A stretch of DNA of 64,000 bases, from NCBI GenBank assembly GCA_029945375.1, contig CM057057.1, forward strand, positions 5,332,001 through 5,396,000. The letters run 5' to 3'. Below the pieces are notes generated by a model that saw nothing but the letters and a program-made list of their open reading frames with translations, was not told the origin of the DNA and searched no databases. The DNA comes from Agaricus subrufescens (lineage: Eukaryota; Basidiomycota; Agaricomycetes; Agaricales; Agaricaceae). Positions 32,101 through 41,675 of this stretch are shown here, piece after piece (positions within the stretch are counted from its first letter, which is position 1; the number at the start of each line of letters is the position of its first letter). Position numbers and translations under genes: made by a program.

Positions 32101-32132
32101 GCAAGAATGGACGCCGGAATCTTTGGCGACAT
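23125..32132 (-). CDS. Short-chain dehydrogenase/reductase, membrane-anchored, first intron holding a LINE
   Basis: Exons 32132-31793, 23811-23594 and 23541-23125 join to 975 nt, 324 residues, in frame. The N-terminal hydrophobic helix (ASILALIPIFVALRYLV) suggests ER-membrane anchoring. The cofactor site is ILGASSGIGRSIA followed by VVARR, which points to NADP(H). CAGVSAL is the NAG-like motif, SSLAS carries the catalytic Ser and IYASTKSAS is the YxxxK pair. It resembles 11-beta-HSD or 3-ketosphinganine-reductase-type fungal SDRs; the substrate is unknown. Intron 1 has donor GTATGT at 31792 and is enlarged to about 8 kb by the LINE. The acceptor used in this model is the LINE-distal copy at 23812-23813. 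Splicing at the proximal copy would run into LINE sequence. All three exons are free of lesions, so the gene may still work. Confidence 0.78.
23804..23821. repeat. LINE target-site duplication, 3' side, carrying the splice acceptor used in the model
   Basis: Second copy of the 18 bp duplication, next to the LINE poly(A). It continues without interruption into exon 2 of the dehydrogenase gene, so the acceptor here yields the intact reading frame. Confidence 0.9.
24300..28664 (-). CDS. LINE ORF2, AP-endonuclease and reverse transcriptase
   Basis: 1454 residues with no lesion. The N-terminal endonuclease domain has FQEPGW, AGDFNIQDSEWD and SDHNPILVKIP, the metal-binding and catalytic residues of the AP-endonuclease family; it nicks target DNA. 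The reverse transcriptase follows with IIPKPNK, SFRPIVLLNTTGKLFEKII, AFDIAQFFPSLNH (catalytic Asp), GVGQGSALSPILSALY and LSYVDDGLLVATD (YVDD). A region around residues 1050-1200 resembles a degenerate RNase H, without an obvious full set of acidic residues. The C-terminal CPGHRHIIESRRHILNEC is the Cys/His block common at the end of fungal LINE ORF2 proteins. It is read from an ATG overlapping the ORF1 stop (ATGATTAA), which suggests reinitiation. Confidence 0.9.
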   Translation of the reverse strand: MINTTDKDADECRILAPPSFNLWIYNANKSWDNTSITLERCAPFVDIILFQEPGWKRVRCQPSATNKEGDDAFGPPIHPSWIPMLPAFDNKDPNSFHPRVLTYVNRRLSSLSPQFRSDLIKHEDVSLITLKHPGRLRQFTQIINVYNDSRTHNGLSTLEENANRFPDIDICAGDFNIQDSEWDAGARSHHGPNSLSSRLIDSTSSLGTLRAIPTNPQAPTHIPHQSAGVRPSIIDLCFASPTFITDPKFQVTVQDDDISRLKSDHNPILVKIPNKGQEDTVGKKFLDRYSKEEDHFISDVISETNALRNTLGLPQNSEDIERFTQGMASIISNAWDRHAVMAKPSRHSKKWWDKECKALFNDMRLNRQQGQKRDPAKYTNLRKVAKAKRNAHYSKAIKYTAVDKKRPWDLIEWTRERKLPASEAILDAQGNPCNDDKSLFDAIHSTFNSANNRKVTFDNVTKSLPPLTPRSWNPFSPMELTDALRSCSKNSAPGPDHVSWHLLKRLIKASPEFTATLVFLCNACVDHGTWPAQFKESTSVIIPKPNKPSYDKIKSFRPIVLLNTTGKLFEKIIATRLQFDGITHNIIHPCQTGGILQRSTEDAAVAITHVVRNAWSRKQVTSVLAFDIAQFFPSLNHSILCDTLTHFGYPKQIVSFFQNYLVNRFTTYNINNKKSQKYACDVGVGQGSALSPILSALYISPIFHMLDQWILHDDSFIKPLSSFLSYVDDGLLVATDSDYSSAHESLVHAYTHITSLFTDFGLVMEHSKTELFNFAKKPGDPNPSIDLGVEPYTGDHPLTAKTVWRYLGIFFDRSLTFKDHVKRYATRSFSAAKCLRILGNSARGLLPHHKKLLYTSCVIPIATYGLRCWYRPGTRGFTTNTKTFNAMHRAASLWITGSFRTTPTGGAMAMAGLVPMHITLKKLYDKSVARLATLHPNHPILSLTYRHMAQGSKIHPESLEMMSKTRRKIAKSPLDVTNLNSIAETFHPTHPKATPGSRFMDVHHSKLSLTLPPPSLRASKEEIDAHHELITKIISSPADHSICAIMSGKKQKEHTGDPSLPVHCHAAYSITHKGSLLYSKTLPAGRRTSIANAHTWSAIMAVTKITEHLRNHPNHNIQHVHLLSPCAPVLRGHIFNSAAHKGRSINIALAGALSDLVEIAPHIHISITGFRAANIPRCPHKTFTRTCPSCIAKRTATSARHATFDHKTIFPPSQTLQKRHHAIEQAAFTQWTEDFNNPKSGFFKGKRFLPMTDGDTDDHLTPSTHGNGPWMGTYSFITATTSTQLYARFCRAVTNHAPIGTYRQRFFGKSDPPPTITCPGHRHIIESRRHILNECSWYARRIDHDYTKIEDVILFLMDNPKAFSFQGPSCPRKEEDEWHKHVEYCHRLKNYHRSLVGLESSPTPIFIRERAAPTFGQMCIPVFIQHSDTLCEWRPIPIHEYNTLQEAKGGNPDA
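28657..31635 (-). CDS. LINE ORF1, Gag-like RNA-binding protein
   Basis: 992 residues from ATG at 31635 (MSDNHAPDSHPQS). The frame is open a little further upstream but without an ATG. Residues 1-650 are polar, Pro/Ala/Ser-rich and probably disordered, with a few charged helices. The C-terminal part has a folded stretch (IFNIDSALHATHFANLDDV and GWRSVMRVETCKVNEKSAHF) and then Cys/His knuckles: CQRCWSWRHGTSAC, CARCGDGHKTENH and CLNCKGDHSANDYAC. Such proteins bind element RNA in ribonucleoprotein particles. It ends with TAA overlapping the ORF2 start by 8 nt. Confidence 0.85.
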   Translation of the reverse strand: MSDNHAPDSHPQSPPPLPPDVPEIRARRQERAAAKAAKQAIRAQMRDLSEHGYNPKNDLLGRKSRSKASSVRSSSAVPIRRTPAPETITNALTEDNLLAHAKHTEASHPPRGRSRPTSVIMPSPKAPSSVSETSDASLTASDIAAARVQMPDTYGNMTDEEIRTEFYKQLEAEKYQMMDDNGIQEAFNRIADENRSGHRSQAPSPPPCKSPTMSESARLLKARAEEENQTEAVDLSEEQIRQRFPIEARTLLPITRTPPPVPTTNDPKTPTNKHVLIDQDITPKSPAVTKVDALTYAALKKQDNDHNPMIVTSEQAEEAFELNVMMSKVETGRVNNDNFQRAVSPSPANNKDTFSFEELSHIREIWAELATYYANFDPARITNTHALAEPAYMFIKLYEKTSWANVKVGHHSAKDLYRSQDPPPPAPIPTPMDTEEDPVPAPLPHAPSPARTELSYASPPAPIPDISTSQTNAKDFPSLAESAPAPRVPVASRNPAPFPPPKVPNRPNSPIRIGPPKPINKPAPTLKAKSKAPTSGSSLPNASGKSSLLSKIDKSIKGVEARAIEEHAKIHKEKHGLQMKTNPTGPLSVFPKAQAFPGPPPPPTSYAQAAKPAPLAFTPKSQETINHLIMTGASEETIQLVASGLERVAPPPKPKVPAKPANPKAQPTPKSVAISKGPSRKAAIFNIDSALHATHFANLDDVVEGINKKLYGWRSVMRVETCKVNEKSAHFYLNVVPKEQDFQELRTALLCTLELDHNPNITEEMVVPYPPQSTAHLILKGLDYYTTPYSKRDEDVLTGDKVLAMLGKNSHLNNLMCVRPPRVVPSKRSDDAALVFLDVWDSQNGINTKHLVNKPYHINGKIVRIEYARPRDYVPQCQRCWSWRHGTSACRLNYFKCARCGDGHKTENHNFYSKCCSHLRTDVQIPECKHSATCLNCKGDHSANDYACEYKKNQHDKQWHFQRAEEDRDRRIAERKAAIQLSDPKNRTNIHD
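31730..31747. repeat. LINE target-site duplication, 5' side
   Basis: ctcccattctgaggtgca on the plus strand, identical to 23804-23821. On the gene strand it contains the original intron acceptor ...CACCTCAG followed by the first exon bases AATGGGAG. Confidence 0.92.
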
Positions 32133-33739
32133 TGTGGCAAGTGTCTAGCGGACTGGACCCCGGTTATGCTTTCCGGCCGAGCGCCGGATCAAATGATGGC
32201 TACAATAATTCCGAATGTCATGGGCCTCCGGAATATAAGGTAGAGCACACAGACTACCTGTTCAGAGATGAAATGAACCGCTTGAATGCGCGAAGGCAAC
32301 TGAGGAATGGTTCACCTCATGGCCCATAATCTCACATTGCATTGCACCCGAACCAATGGCAGAACCCTTTACATGAACTTTCATTATTTGGTACACATGC
32401 ATTTGCTTCTTGAGGTACTTGTAGAAACTTGCAAAGTTAGAAATAATCTAAGGAGCGTCGTGTTGGGGACCTGTCTGTCGTCCCCCCTCGTACTTGCCTG
32501 GAGTCCTGCAGGGCCTCATTCACTTAACTACGCCGAGGAAACCGGGTGCATCTCCTCAATTCCAACTGACCTGCACGTCAAGTCACCTCGTGTGGTTCTG
32601 CACTATCTACCTAATATAGGTTGCATTAAAGGCGTTTCGAGAAGGCAACTGCAATGAACAACAATCCGAAACACTGTGACCGCCGTTGACACTTGCCTGA
32701 CAAACTTCTTCGAACCATTCACTATGCTACCAGCCTCCTCACTGCCGGCACGCCGGCGGCGACAAGAAATCGGTGATGTACCAAAATTGATGGTATCATA
32801 ACGTCCTCCATTGTTTTGAAAGCAATAGCAGCATTCTACGTCTCCCCGCCGTTCAGATTTATTGATTGATCAACATCTATGGCCTACAAAACAACGTGAA
32901 ACCATAACAAACCCCAATTCAAACCCTATCCTGTCACTCATCACCACATCTGCTACGGCTGAGCCTCCCAACCCGGTGATTGTTTCGTTATGATTCCACA
33001 ATATAATCACGTACCACAATTCCATCAGCAGCTATTGAGCGGTGTGGGGTCCCCCTCTAACCCCGATTCCAAAAACGAAAAGATGTGCTAGCGGTCTACA
33101 AAGAGATCAAAGCACCTAACCCCCGGTAACGACATATCCCAATTTTAAGATTTGAAAGGGTGAATTACAACATAGAACATGATTCCCGAAATCCTGAATC
33201 AGCTACTACCGATGGTCTGCACGTCAAAAACAGTACACCAGCTAGAAGTATTATTACACCAAGGAAACTTACCTTCTGATAGACAAAAACGCTCTCTCGG
33301 TACGATATATCCTTTTTAAGCGACATATTCCCTGCCGTTTTCAAACCATCATTTCTGTGGCGGCGAAGTAACAAAGAATCAAGTGCCACGACAAGGCAGT
33401 TCTGCTGTTGGCCATGCTGTTAACCGATATTAAATTTCATGACAGTTATCATATTATCATATCCTTTTGTTATCAAAAACAGCAAAGTACGAATCATCCA
33501 TCGAAATCTGATACATGACAACCCGGCTCGTAGAGCACACATCAAATGAACAGAATAATTCCAACAGAAAAGTTCATCAATAACAACAGTGGCGTCTTTT
33601 TTTTTCTAGTCCAAGAGGGTAGGGTGTACTGCCGCAGCGGAAAGTGGTAAGTTGACGAGTGTGTGAACGCGAGAAGGCACAACAAGAGACCCGAAGCGAA
33701 GTTCAAGAAGGGTCCATCTACACAGGGTCGCGAGTCACC
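32133..33739. other. Intergenic, no gene recognised
   Basis: Promoter region of the dehydrogenase gene and 3' region of the SPO22-like gene. Short open frames at 32307-32657 (plus) and 33165-33389 (minus) carry no family motif. A T-run lies at 33597-33605. Confidence 0.4.
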
Positions 33740-36700
33740 TCAAGGTTTATCTTGCCGGTATCGGGCAAGCAATTGCGAATAAGCCTCCGATATCTGGATG
33801 AGTCACACCAAAGCATCATAAGTCTAATCTTCCAGAGATAGATAGACCAAAGGACGAGCATCAGAAGACCCACTTTTTTCGAGCGTTCTTCCCCACCAGG
33901 AACGAATCTGCAGATCACAGTAGCCGCTTCAAACCAACGTCTTGCTTCATCAAAGATAGCAGCACTGGATGGAGAATTTAGAGACCCATAAACAACTACC
34001 GTATTCGCATCGAGTAAATCAACAGACTGTAAACATTCGATTCCAGTGTTATATGAGGTGGCCAATAACCATTGGCGTTCGTCCATGGGATAAGGCTACC
34101 AAAAAAGTCCAGATGAGCATTGACATAAATCCTAATTTGGTGACACTCATGTCGGACCTGGTCTCCTTTGTGGTATTGCTCCAGTACCGTGAGTGCTTGC
34201 TCAATATATCCGATTGCAGTAAGCCTGTCGTTAGAGGTATTCCGAGCAAGACCAATAGTACATAAACCGCGGAGCCATCGAGAGAACTTGTCGACAGAAA
34301 CAGGAACCTGCGTCAAGAGTCCGCGTAATAACTTCTGTAAAACAAAACTTAGTCTCCAATGTTCCTTTACACGGGTACGATGAACCTCTAAACATGTGTA
34401 TAGAACTATCAGTGGTGTTCGAGAACCATCAGACACATCAGGTTAGATTGCGAAGATTAATAAATAGCAGTGCTGCGTACCATTCACAGGGCAATCTTTG
34501 TCCGACCACTATTGTTCAGGTCTAGTTTAGCCGCCAATACCAAGTCAGAATCAGTACAAACCAGTATGTCGGCGATAGCTTCATATGCATCGCTGGACTT
34601 AGGTTCCGATTGGACAATCTCCTACAGATATGATCAAGACACTCTCATCAGTACCGTACCACGCGGAAAAACAAAGGCTACGCAGCACTCACCGTCACAA
34701 TCGCCGAAACGCGATCCCATTCTTTGAGTTGAACAAGGAACTCTGACTCAAATATACGAAGCGTATGGACAAGTGACTGCACGTGAGCAGAATCGACTTC
34801 TTCTGTTACCTTGTTCCTCTTAATGATTCCATCTATTCTGCTCTTCGAAGTGTTAAGTTCCGCGGCGATAGAGAGTAGTTTCTCCCGCTGCACGGAAAAT
34901 GAGACTCATACACAGCGATTATCACCAAGGTTTCTCACGTGAATCGATCCGGTTGAAACTTTGATCCCACGGGCCGAAAACACTTGCGATGTATGGTCAG
35001 GGTCACTAAAAAGAGCACCCCGGATATTGGTAATAAAACCGAAATACCTCGAGCAGATACTGCGGCAAATGAGGCGTTGATGATGTGTAGAGCGGTCTCA
35101 GGATCCATATCCGCAGGCGAAGCATTAGACCAAGCTTCCAACAACTAGACGCATATTAGTTTCGTCACTTCGGTAACAAAAATACTCCGCTATCCTCGCG
35201 CGCACTTGTCGTGATATATCGAATAAGTCAGCTATACGCTCTTCACAGTTGACCCACTCCGAACAGGCTTGGGTTGCACAATTATAAGCGGTACGCCAGA
35301 GCCATGACACGTCTTTAGCAACCATAGCAAAAGATTTCTGGGAAACCGCCTTTTCTGTAAGGATCTTGGCTATATCAAGTACGGAAGTATCAGTCGGCAT
35401 GGGATTACCACAGTCGGTACATACAGCAAAAATATGAAGTACAACGTACCTGTCTGGAAGTGATTAACCACGGTGTCCATCAATGTCGGCCTAAACAGAG
35501 CGGTGAGAGCCTGATTCACGACCAGGAAAAAACAACATCCACTTGTTGGCTATAGGATCCGACAAAAGCTTCATTGCCATTTTGATGATACAACGAATCA
35601 GCGTCATCGCTTCCACGATCGCATCACTGTTTGCTGCAGATTTGAGGGTGTTAAGCAGGGCTTCAAGAGCCGAAAGTAGAACGGGTTTCATATCCAGCTT
35701 GTGAGAGACCTGCGTGGCCAACAGGAGCATCTTTCGGTCAAAGTCTGGTGCCTTTTGCATACTTCGGATGTGTATGATGGCTAAGGAAGCGGCAGAATAG
35801 GTAATACGACCACACTAGGGTCATGAGAAACGGGTATAGCTAACCTTCATCATCCAGACCTGTGGGATACACATGATGCAATTGATATAAGCTGCGCCTC
35901 AAACCCGAAGGAGAGGAAAGGAAGAGCTTTTACCTTGATGGATTGCAGTCAAGAACATGACATAATAAGTCGTAGCTTCGTTGGTGGGACAACGGCGGAT
36001 CACCGTGGATGCTTTAGCGTATTCTTTTTGCTCGATGTAACATAGTGCGGCCTTTCTAAAACATTTTGAAAAGGCTGCGGAAGAATTACCCTTAAACAGG
36101 TGATGGGTGCCGGAAAGGAACCAGTCTGCTGCTTCTGGCCATCTCTTAGCTTGGTAATGACGGTCGCCATTCTGCCACAACAACTAGGTCACAGCATCCG
36201 TGATTTAGATGCATGATTCAGGTTACCTGGATCGAAAGACGCACCGTGAGGCATGCTGCTGCTGGTGTGCTTCGGAGTTCCACCTCGGCTTCCACGACGG
36301 CTGGGATACCTTAAGCGTCACATTACGCAAGTAGATTAACCCAGAGTCACGTACCTGTGAACGTGGACTCCAGCGTACTCATGGCGCGAGCATGATCATC
36401 GTCCTTGGCACAGTGAAAGATCAAAGACAGGAGCAAGCGGTCGACGCTATTCGATCCTGTTCCGTGGAGTTGCAGGGCTCGTCGCAAACAAAGTTGATTG
36501 ACAGAGGTACCAAGCGGGCTAAACAGATGACATTGCCATCATTCCTATTACTCGCGGACCTCGGTTGATCAATATCCACTCACAACGGGGTGAGAGACCG
36601 CATTTCCTGAAGTATGCTAAAAAAGATTCGGCTCAAAGGTTGCCAGACAATTACATAAATTGGAACGGACTCCGTGATATCTTTTTCTGACATTTCCATA

Positions 36701-38438
36701 TGATTGATAATTGAACTGAATGCTATGGAAATTGAGATTGGGCCGCGACGAAGAATCACAAGAAGTGTGATGATGACTATAATAGGCTTACCATCAAGGA
36801 TGCTGTTATCTACTGCGCCCCTCCTCTTCAAGATGGCCAATCTGAGCCATCGGAGGTCCTGATGCTCAGAAGATCCCTGAGTTACAGCTGTTCAATTGAT
36901 CTAAAGAAGGCCAATAAGCACGGGCTCACCTGATCTCCTGGAACGGAATCTATGGATGGAATGAGTTCATCTAGCGCAGCTTCTGCTTGATCATAGGCTC
37001 CATCGAGGAAGTAGGCTCGAGCTGTGCATATGATATAGATTGTGAGCGAACGATAAGACACCTCCATTGTACAGACCGATTGCTCTGAGTAACGATATCT
37101 GCAGTTCACCGTCAGCCGACGCTCGCATTGGCCAAAATTAGGAGGTTAAAACACACTCTCAACCCTTGCAGTTCGGACGCGGGGGCTTCTTCGATACGAT
37201 CAACCAGCTTGAAAGCGTTCCGTAGCCAGTCCAGGGCGTTTGAGGGTCTGACTCCACCAGATTCTTGTTCTTTCAATAACGATTTTCCTATTTGATAAAG
37301 TTTATAAACCAAGAGCTTTTGCTAGTCATATTAGTGTCATAGTAGCATGGAGTAAGTCGGCCGGTTTCTCAAGATTATTTAAAGCACGCTTACGTCGTGA
37401 GGAGGAAGAAGGGTGAGGCGCTGATCATCGCCTGAATAACCCGCATGAGTGACAAGCAGAAGCATGGGACATAAAAAGAATTCACTCATAATCATATGTG
37501 ACATGTATTCGGCCACTGTGTAGTTCCCCTCCTTCCATGCCTGATCCAAAGAAATCAGTCGCTGGAGTTGTCATTTAGGTCCGGACCCACTGCTTCCATT
37601 CTGCTGGAGAGATAGACGAGCGTAGCACATGCCGTAGCCTGTCGGTGAACCTTGTCAGGATCATCGATGCCCCTCAACATTTCCTCATACTAAGAGAAAA
37701 GAAAATAAATCGACCCAAATCCTTCAGGATGACAAAAGGAATTAGAGCCACCTTGGCGGCAGCTGTTAAAATAGTTCCCGCTATATTGTTCTTTCCGGCT
37801 TCTACCTTCGATTTTAGGATAACCCTGATTTTCATAGATTTCCATCTAAACATACCAGAAAGCGTGTTTCCGGTCTTGCTCGCGATGCGTAGAATATGAG
37901 TCAGGGCTAGAACAATGAAAGTATTGACAGGGTGCTCTGTATGCTTTCAGGAGCAGCTAGCACACGTACACTCAATACTTGGTTTCAGTTCTAGCCCTGC
38001 TTCTATGAGACGAAAGGCCGCAAGCCTAACTGCATGACGAAACGAGCTCTCAACGTGGAGGAGTAGCAGCACGCTATCATCTAGCTTACGGGCAGCGACG
38101 AGAACTAAACTTTCTTCGGTCGGGATTAAGCGGATAAGACCAGATATGTTCCAGAGATCGACACCTGGGGGGTTATCTGAAGAGTTAGCAGGAACGAAAC
38201 TGAAATAGACGATAAATGTATCTGTCTAGAAAACGCTGGCACCTTCCTGATCCAGGCTGTCAGCGAGGTGATTCCAACAGGTATTTGACCTCGGGCGCTG
38301 TTCTGCAAAGCTCTCCGCCAGAGAAGCGATCTGATGGAGATTCTGGACCACAGAAGGCCGATTCGGAATATCAGTGTCATTGAGGTGGGGTTTGTTCTTT
38401 GTCAGAAGGTCTGGGTAAGGTTTTGCGGTTAACGGCAT
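33740..38438 (-). CDS. SPO22: Meiosis protein SPO22/ZIP4-like (TPR protein)
   Basis: A many-exon gene on the minus strand. Exon 1 is 38438-38243 (start MPLTAKPYPDLLTKNK, with LHQIASLAESF). Exon 2 begins at 38164 (GVDLWNISGLIRLIP ... FRLIEAGLELKP). Later exons read LTHILRIASKTGNTLS (about 37900), SNALDWLRNAFKLVDRIEEA (37240), YFLDGAYDQAEAALDELIP (37000), WPEAADWFLSGTHHLF with FRKAALCYIEQKEYAKAS (36150-36000), DERQWLLATSYNTGIECL (34080) and ISEAYSQLLARYRQDKP* at the end. This set is what I know of the SPO22/ZIP4 family, TPR scaffolds of meiotic crossover complexes also related to TEX11. I did not resolve every intron, so intactness is likely but not proved. The gene starts 245 bp from a divergent small gene. 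Confidence 0.75.
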
Positions 38439-38683
38439 GGAGGTAAGGCAATGGGATGAGAAAAGCACCCATAATAGAGTCATAAGCCTGCTGAAGGTTT
38501 GATAAACACTGTTTCTCGCGAGCCGACATGAATGTAATGGATCAGATCCAAGGGCCAAGCGCTGCGGGCCTCCGTCCGGGTGTGACCCGACGCGACGCCC
38601 ACGTGACCGGAGCCGGGCTGGCTCGGCTCGACGCGCGTGGCTCGCCGGGGGGCACGGCCTGTCACGCCGGACCAGACTTGGCT
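38439..38683. promoter_or_regulatory. Short divergent promoter region
   Basis: 245 bp between the start codons of the SPO22-like gene (minus) and the small membrane protein gene (plus). It is very GC-rich on the right side, with acgcgcg and ccggagccggg stretches. It must hold both core promoters. No defined factor site is claimed. Confidence 0.45.
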
Positions 38684-39385
38684 ATGGACAACAACGAGCG
38701 CAGACCCGACCCGCCCAGCTCGGGCCTTCCTCCTGACGCAGAGGCCCGCGCCCTCAAGGCAAGTTGCTTTTGGCTCTGCCCTGCCCTCTGCCAACCCTCT
38801 TCGCGTGCAGGAAGCCCGGAAAGAAGGATTCTTTGCGGGAATGACTGGTGGACTGGCGTCAGGCAAGCAGCGGTGACTCCGGCCTGGCCAGACTGTGCTG
38901 ACTAATTCACTGTTGTGGATCCATTTCTCATCGCGATCAGCCGTTTTGGGAGGCAGGCTCTACCGGCTTAGCAGGAACAAAACGGTCATTTGCGGAATTC
39001 GTAGGCTTTTTGTTAATCCATTTGCAAAATATAACCCCTTAGCATCATCAATCCATAGTCAGTGGCGTTCTCTCCGGATATCTGTTCACCCAGGTAAGCC
39101 TTCGTGTGTCATGATGTGCCGAAATAATTCATATCCATGGAACCATCTTGTCATCTACCCTCATCTTTCTGCTGCCTACGCCCTCATCGTCCGAACTCAC
39201 CCCGATCTTTCTGCACCGGTTTTCTGTATTGTTTAGGCAATCTTTACTCACCTCCGTTCCATATCTAGGCCTTCGAATCAACCGCATTGGCGCAACTTCG
39301 CGCTGAAGAGGCACGCCGGCGCGAAGACGTCCAACATGTTTCCGAAAGCAACGCCGCCTGCCACCCCAACTCCAGCCCCCGATGA
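38684..39385 (+). CDS. Small membrane protein with glycine-rich TM pair, two GC-AG introns
   Basis: Five exons: 38684-38758, 38811-38862, 38941-39000, 39059-39093 and 39269-39385; 339 nt, 112 residues, in frame throughout. Introns 1 (52 nt) and 2 (78 nt) start with GC in ideal GC-AG donor contexts (AAG|GCAAGT and CAG|GCAAGC). Introns 3 and 4 are GT-AG. The product has a polar start, then GFFAGMTGGLASAVLGGRL and VICGILSGVLSGYLFTQAF, two Gly-rich membrane-compatible segments. A charged tail (LAQLRAEEARRREDVQ) follows. The pattern is familiar from small basidiomycete membrane, probably mitochondrial, proteins, but I have no name for it. Another open frame covering 38528-38905 reads through the introns and I treat it as a shadow. 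Confidence 0.7.
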
Positions 39386-41675
39386 TCCCCATGGCTTTCC
39401 ATCATTTCCGGCTCAGCGGGTCGCTCAACTGCTCTCCCCTGTGCACTGCATGTTCCGGTGCTGGCCGAATACGTACCGTACGACGCTCCTTGCGAGAAAT
39501 ATGTTATGGCTCGTTTTGGCAATTACTAAATATTTGAAACGCCACCATTCGGCCGCTTTGACGAAGACTTCGCGTTCTTCCTGTGAGTTGAAATTGCGTG
39601 CACACGATCGGCCCTCTAAGAGACATTTCCTTCTATTCCGACCGTCATGGAATCTGCGAGCATATCCCCACGCTGTTCCCGACTTGGTCGCCCCCGAACT
39701 CTCTACCCACAGAATTGACGTCATTTTATTTTGGTCGACAACAAGGAAGGACGACAGTGACGGTCGAGCCGTGCATTCTCTTCTATCAGACTGCCTTTGG
39801 CCCCCCGAAATGCTAATCGTGACTACAAGGATATATGGAATTTATGTGATCGGCATCACCATCTTCTTCTGTCCTCATATTGGGTACAAGCTGCTGCATT
39901 GGGCGTGAATTCCACGGAAACTTTAGGAATAGGTCTTCTATTTTACCTGGCACATATCCACGCGCGCTTTTCTGTCCCCGATGACGATTCACGCTGTACA
40001 TCGCCCGTCCGCTCGAACCGAGACATTCACCCTGGCCCTAATATCTCCTCACTGTTGAATAGTTTCTTCCGTTGTGGCGTATCGGCGTATGAAATTAAAC
40101 TACCTATATTTCAACTCAGCTGGAAGAACGTACGCCGAGTGTGAAGGTCGCTACGCCGCATGGGTCTTGCGAAAAGGAGATATCAGATAATATCACAAGT
40201 TCCATAATGTGTGAACCCCCGTTTGTTTCAATTCATGGGCCTTTTCGCCTTTGTGCTGTCGCACTCCTGAGTATGACTTGCTGAGAAAAAAGTGGTTATG
40301 GACATGGCGTGGCAACTGCGGAAGGCACTCCTGAGCCCCAATACAGTGGTCCTGCATTCGGCTTAGCCACCTATCCAGTATGCTACGTGGCCTGAAAACA
40401 TGCGGAATTGAACACATGGCTACTATCATTCTGGCACCGGGAAACGTGCCCTTGTCATCTTTGTTCGCACCAATGTCATGCCCGAAGAAAATTTTCTGAC
40501 TAATTGGCCAGGGAATAACCGCATATTCCGTGGATCAAACATGGAGCAATGATGGGCGAAAACAGATTTATACTCCGAACCCACTCCAGCTATTAGACTT
40601 TACTTACTGGGAAACGAATTTTTGAACGCTGAGTGACTCCACCATAATTCCCGTTGAGGCGTGGCATATTTTTATGCAGGTCCCATAACTTGGCTGATTG
40701 CTAACTCAAGGACTGCCTAACCATCATTGTCCTCAAACTATCTGTCAGATCTCATAGAAAAAATGTAACTGATGTGCTCCAATTCGATCCCGAGCCTGTG
40801 CGTAGCAGAACACCAATTGCTCGGCCCTGGGTCTGGGATTGGTTAAATGCGGCACTCGGAAGTGTCGGGGCGGTATTCCTATGCAGGTCCCTATTATCCT
40901 CCCTCCCCCCCTTTGCTTCATTGAATTATGCATTCTTGAAGGACGGCTAAAGTGTGACGAGAGCCGGCCAAAAGCCTTTAAATGAGATAATTTTCCCGGG
41001 TTCCATTCTTGGACTGAAATAACCTTAACTTGATAAATAAATAAATAAATAAATAACTGGTTCTTTAAGCGAACAGTGGAGACGCAATACATCGCCCTGA
41101 AGTTGATATCCTTGTCATGTCAACACATCTTTGAGTCTCAAATCAAAAGATCAAGCTGCAACGAAGTTCGGTGCTTACACACAGCCTTTCCTTATTATCC
41201 CAAGTCTACCTTTGTGCCGGTTTGGGCCCGGTGGAGCCCTTAACGCATGATGCTCATCTTAGGCATTCCCACCACAAGAAACAAAGCACCCTCGTGCAGT
41301 ACTATATAGCACCATCCGGTGGCCAAGGCTTCTGTTCCAAGGTAATTTTCTGGCGTGCCTTCCCTAAAGGTGCTCAAGAACGCGGTGGATCCTTTTCTTT
41401 CGCAAGATTACACTTCTTTTCCGCCACGGGCTATCACAGGAAATTTATAATAGTCGCTCTTTTTTCGTTCTCTACTCAACAGCTCCTGAGTTAACTTATG
41501 CAAATGTGGTTTCACCGATTTAGGAGCCTCCTCCCGGTTGAGTATACTCCGGTTCTAATTTATCGATCTCACGTCATAGGCACTGGATTTGTTCGATGCG
41601 GTCCAGAGATGGGATGAGCGGCAGATGCAACAGGAAATGAAGCTCTGGGCTACTGCAACTTTAGCTGTTCAATAA
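39386..41675 (+). pseudogene. Degenerate or unresolved coding sequence of unknown family
   Basis: Plus-strand coding-like pieces lie in one order. They are AEYVPYDAPCEKYVMARFGN then a stop then ETPPFGRFDEDFAFFL (39455-39580), DIWNLCDRHHHLLLSSYWVQ through ETLGIGLLFYLAHIHARF to PVRSNRDIHPG (39820-40035), RYAAWVLRKGDIR (40150), ITAYSVDQTWSNDGRKQIYT and LLDFTYWETNF then a stop (40515-40625), and ALDLFDAVQRWDERQMQQEM up to a TAA at 41675. The stretches look like real protein, with biased composition and plausible splice sites, but stops fall between or within them. It may be one decayed gene or parts of two. I recognise no family. Confidence 0.35.
41034..41056. repeat. (ATAA)n microsatellite
   Basis: About six tandem copies of ataa in 23 bp. 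Confidence 0.85.

Noticed and set aside
38528..38905. 125-codon plus-strand frame over the small membrane protein gene
   Set aside because: It reads through two introns. The spliced model gives a coherent Gly-rich membrane protein through five exons.
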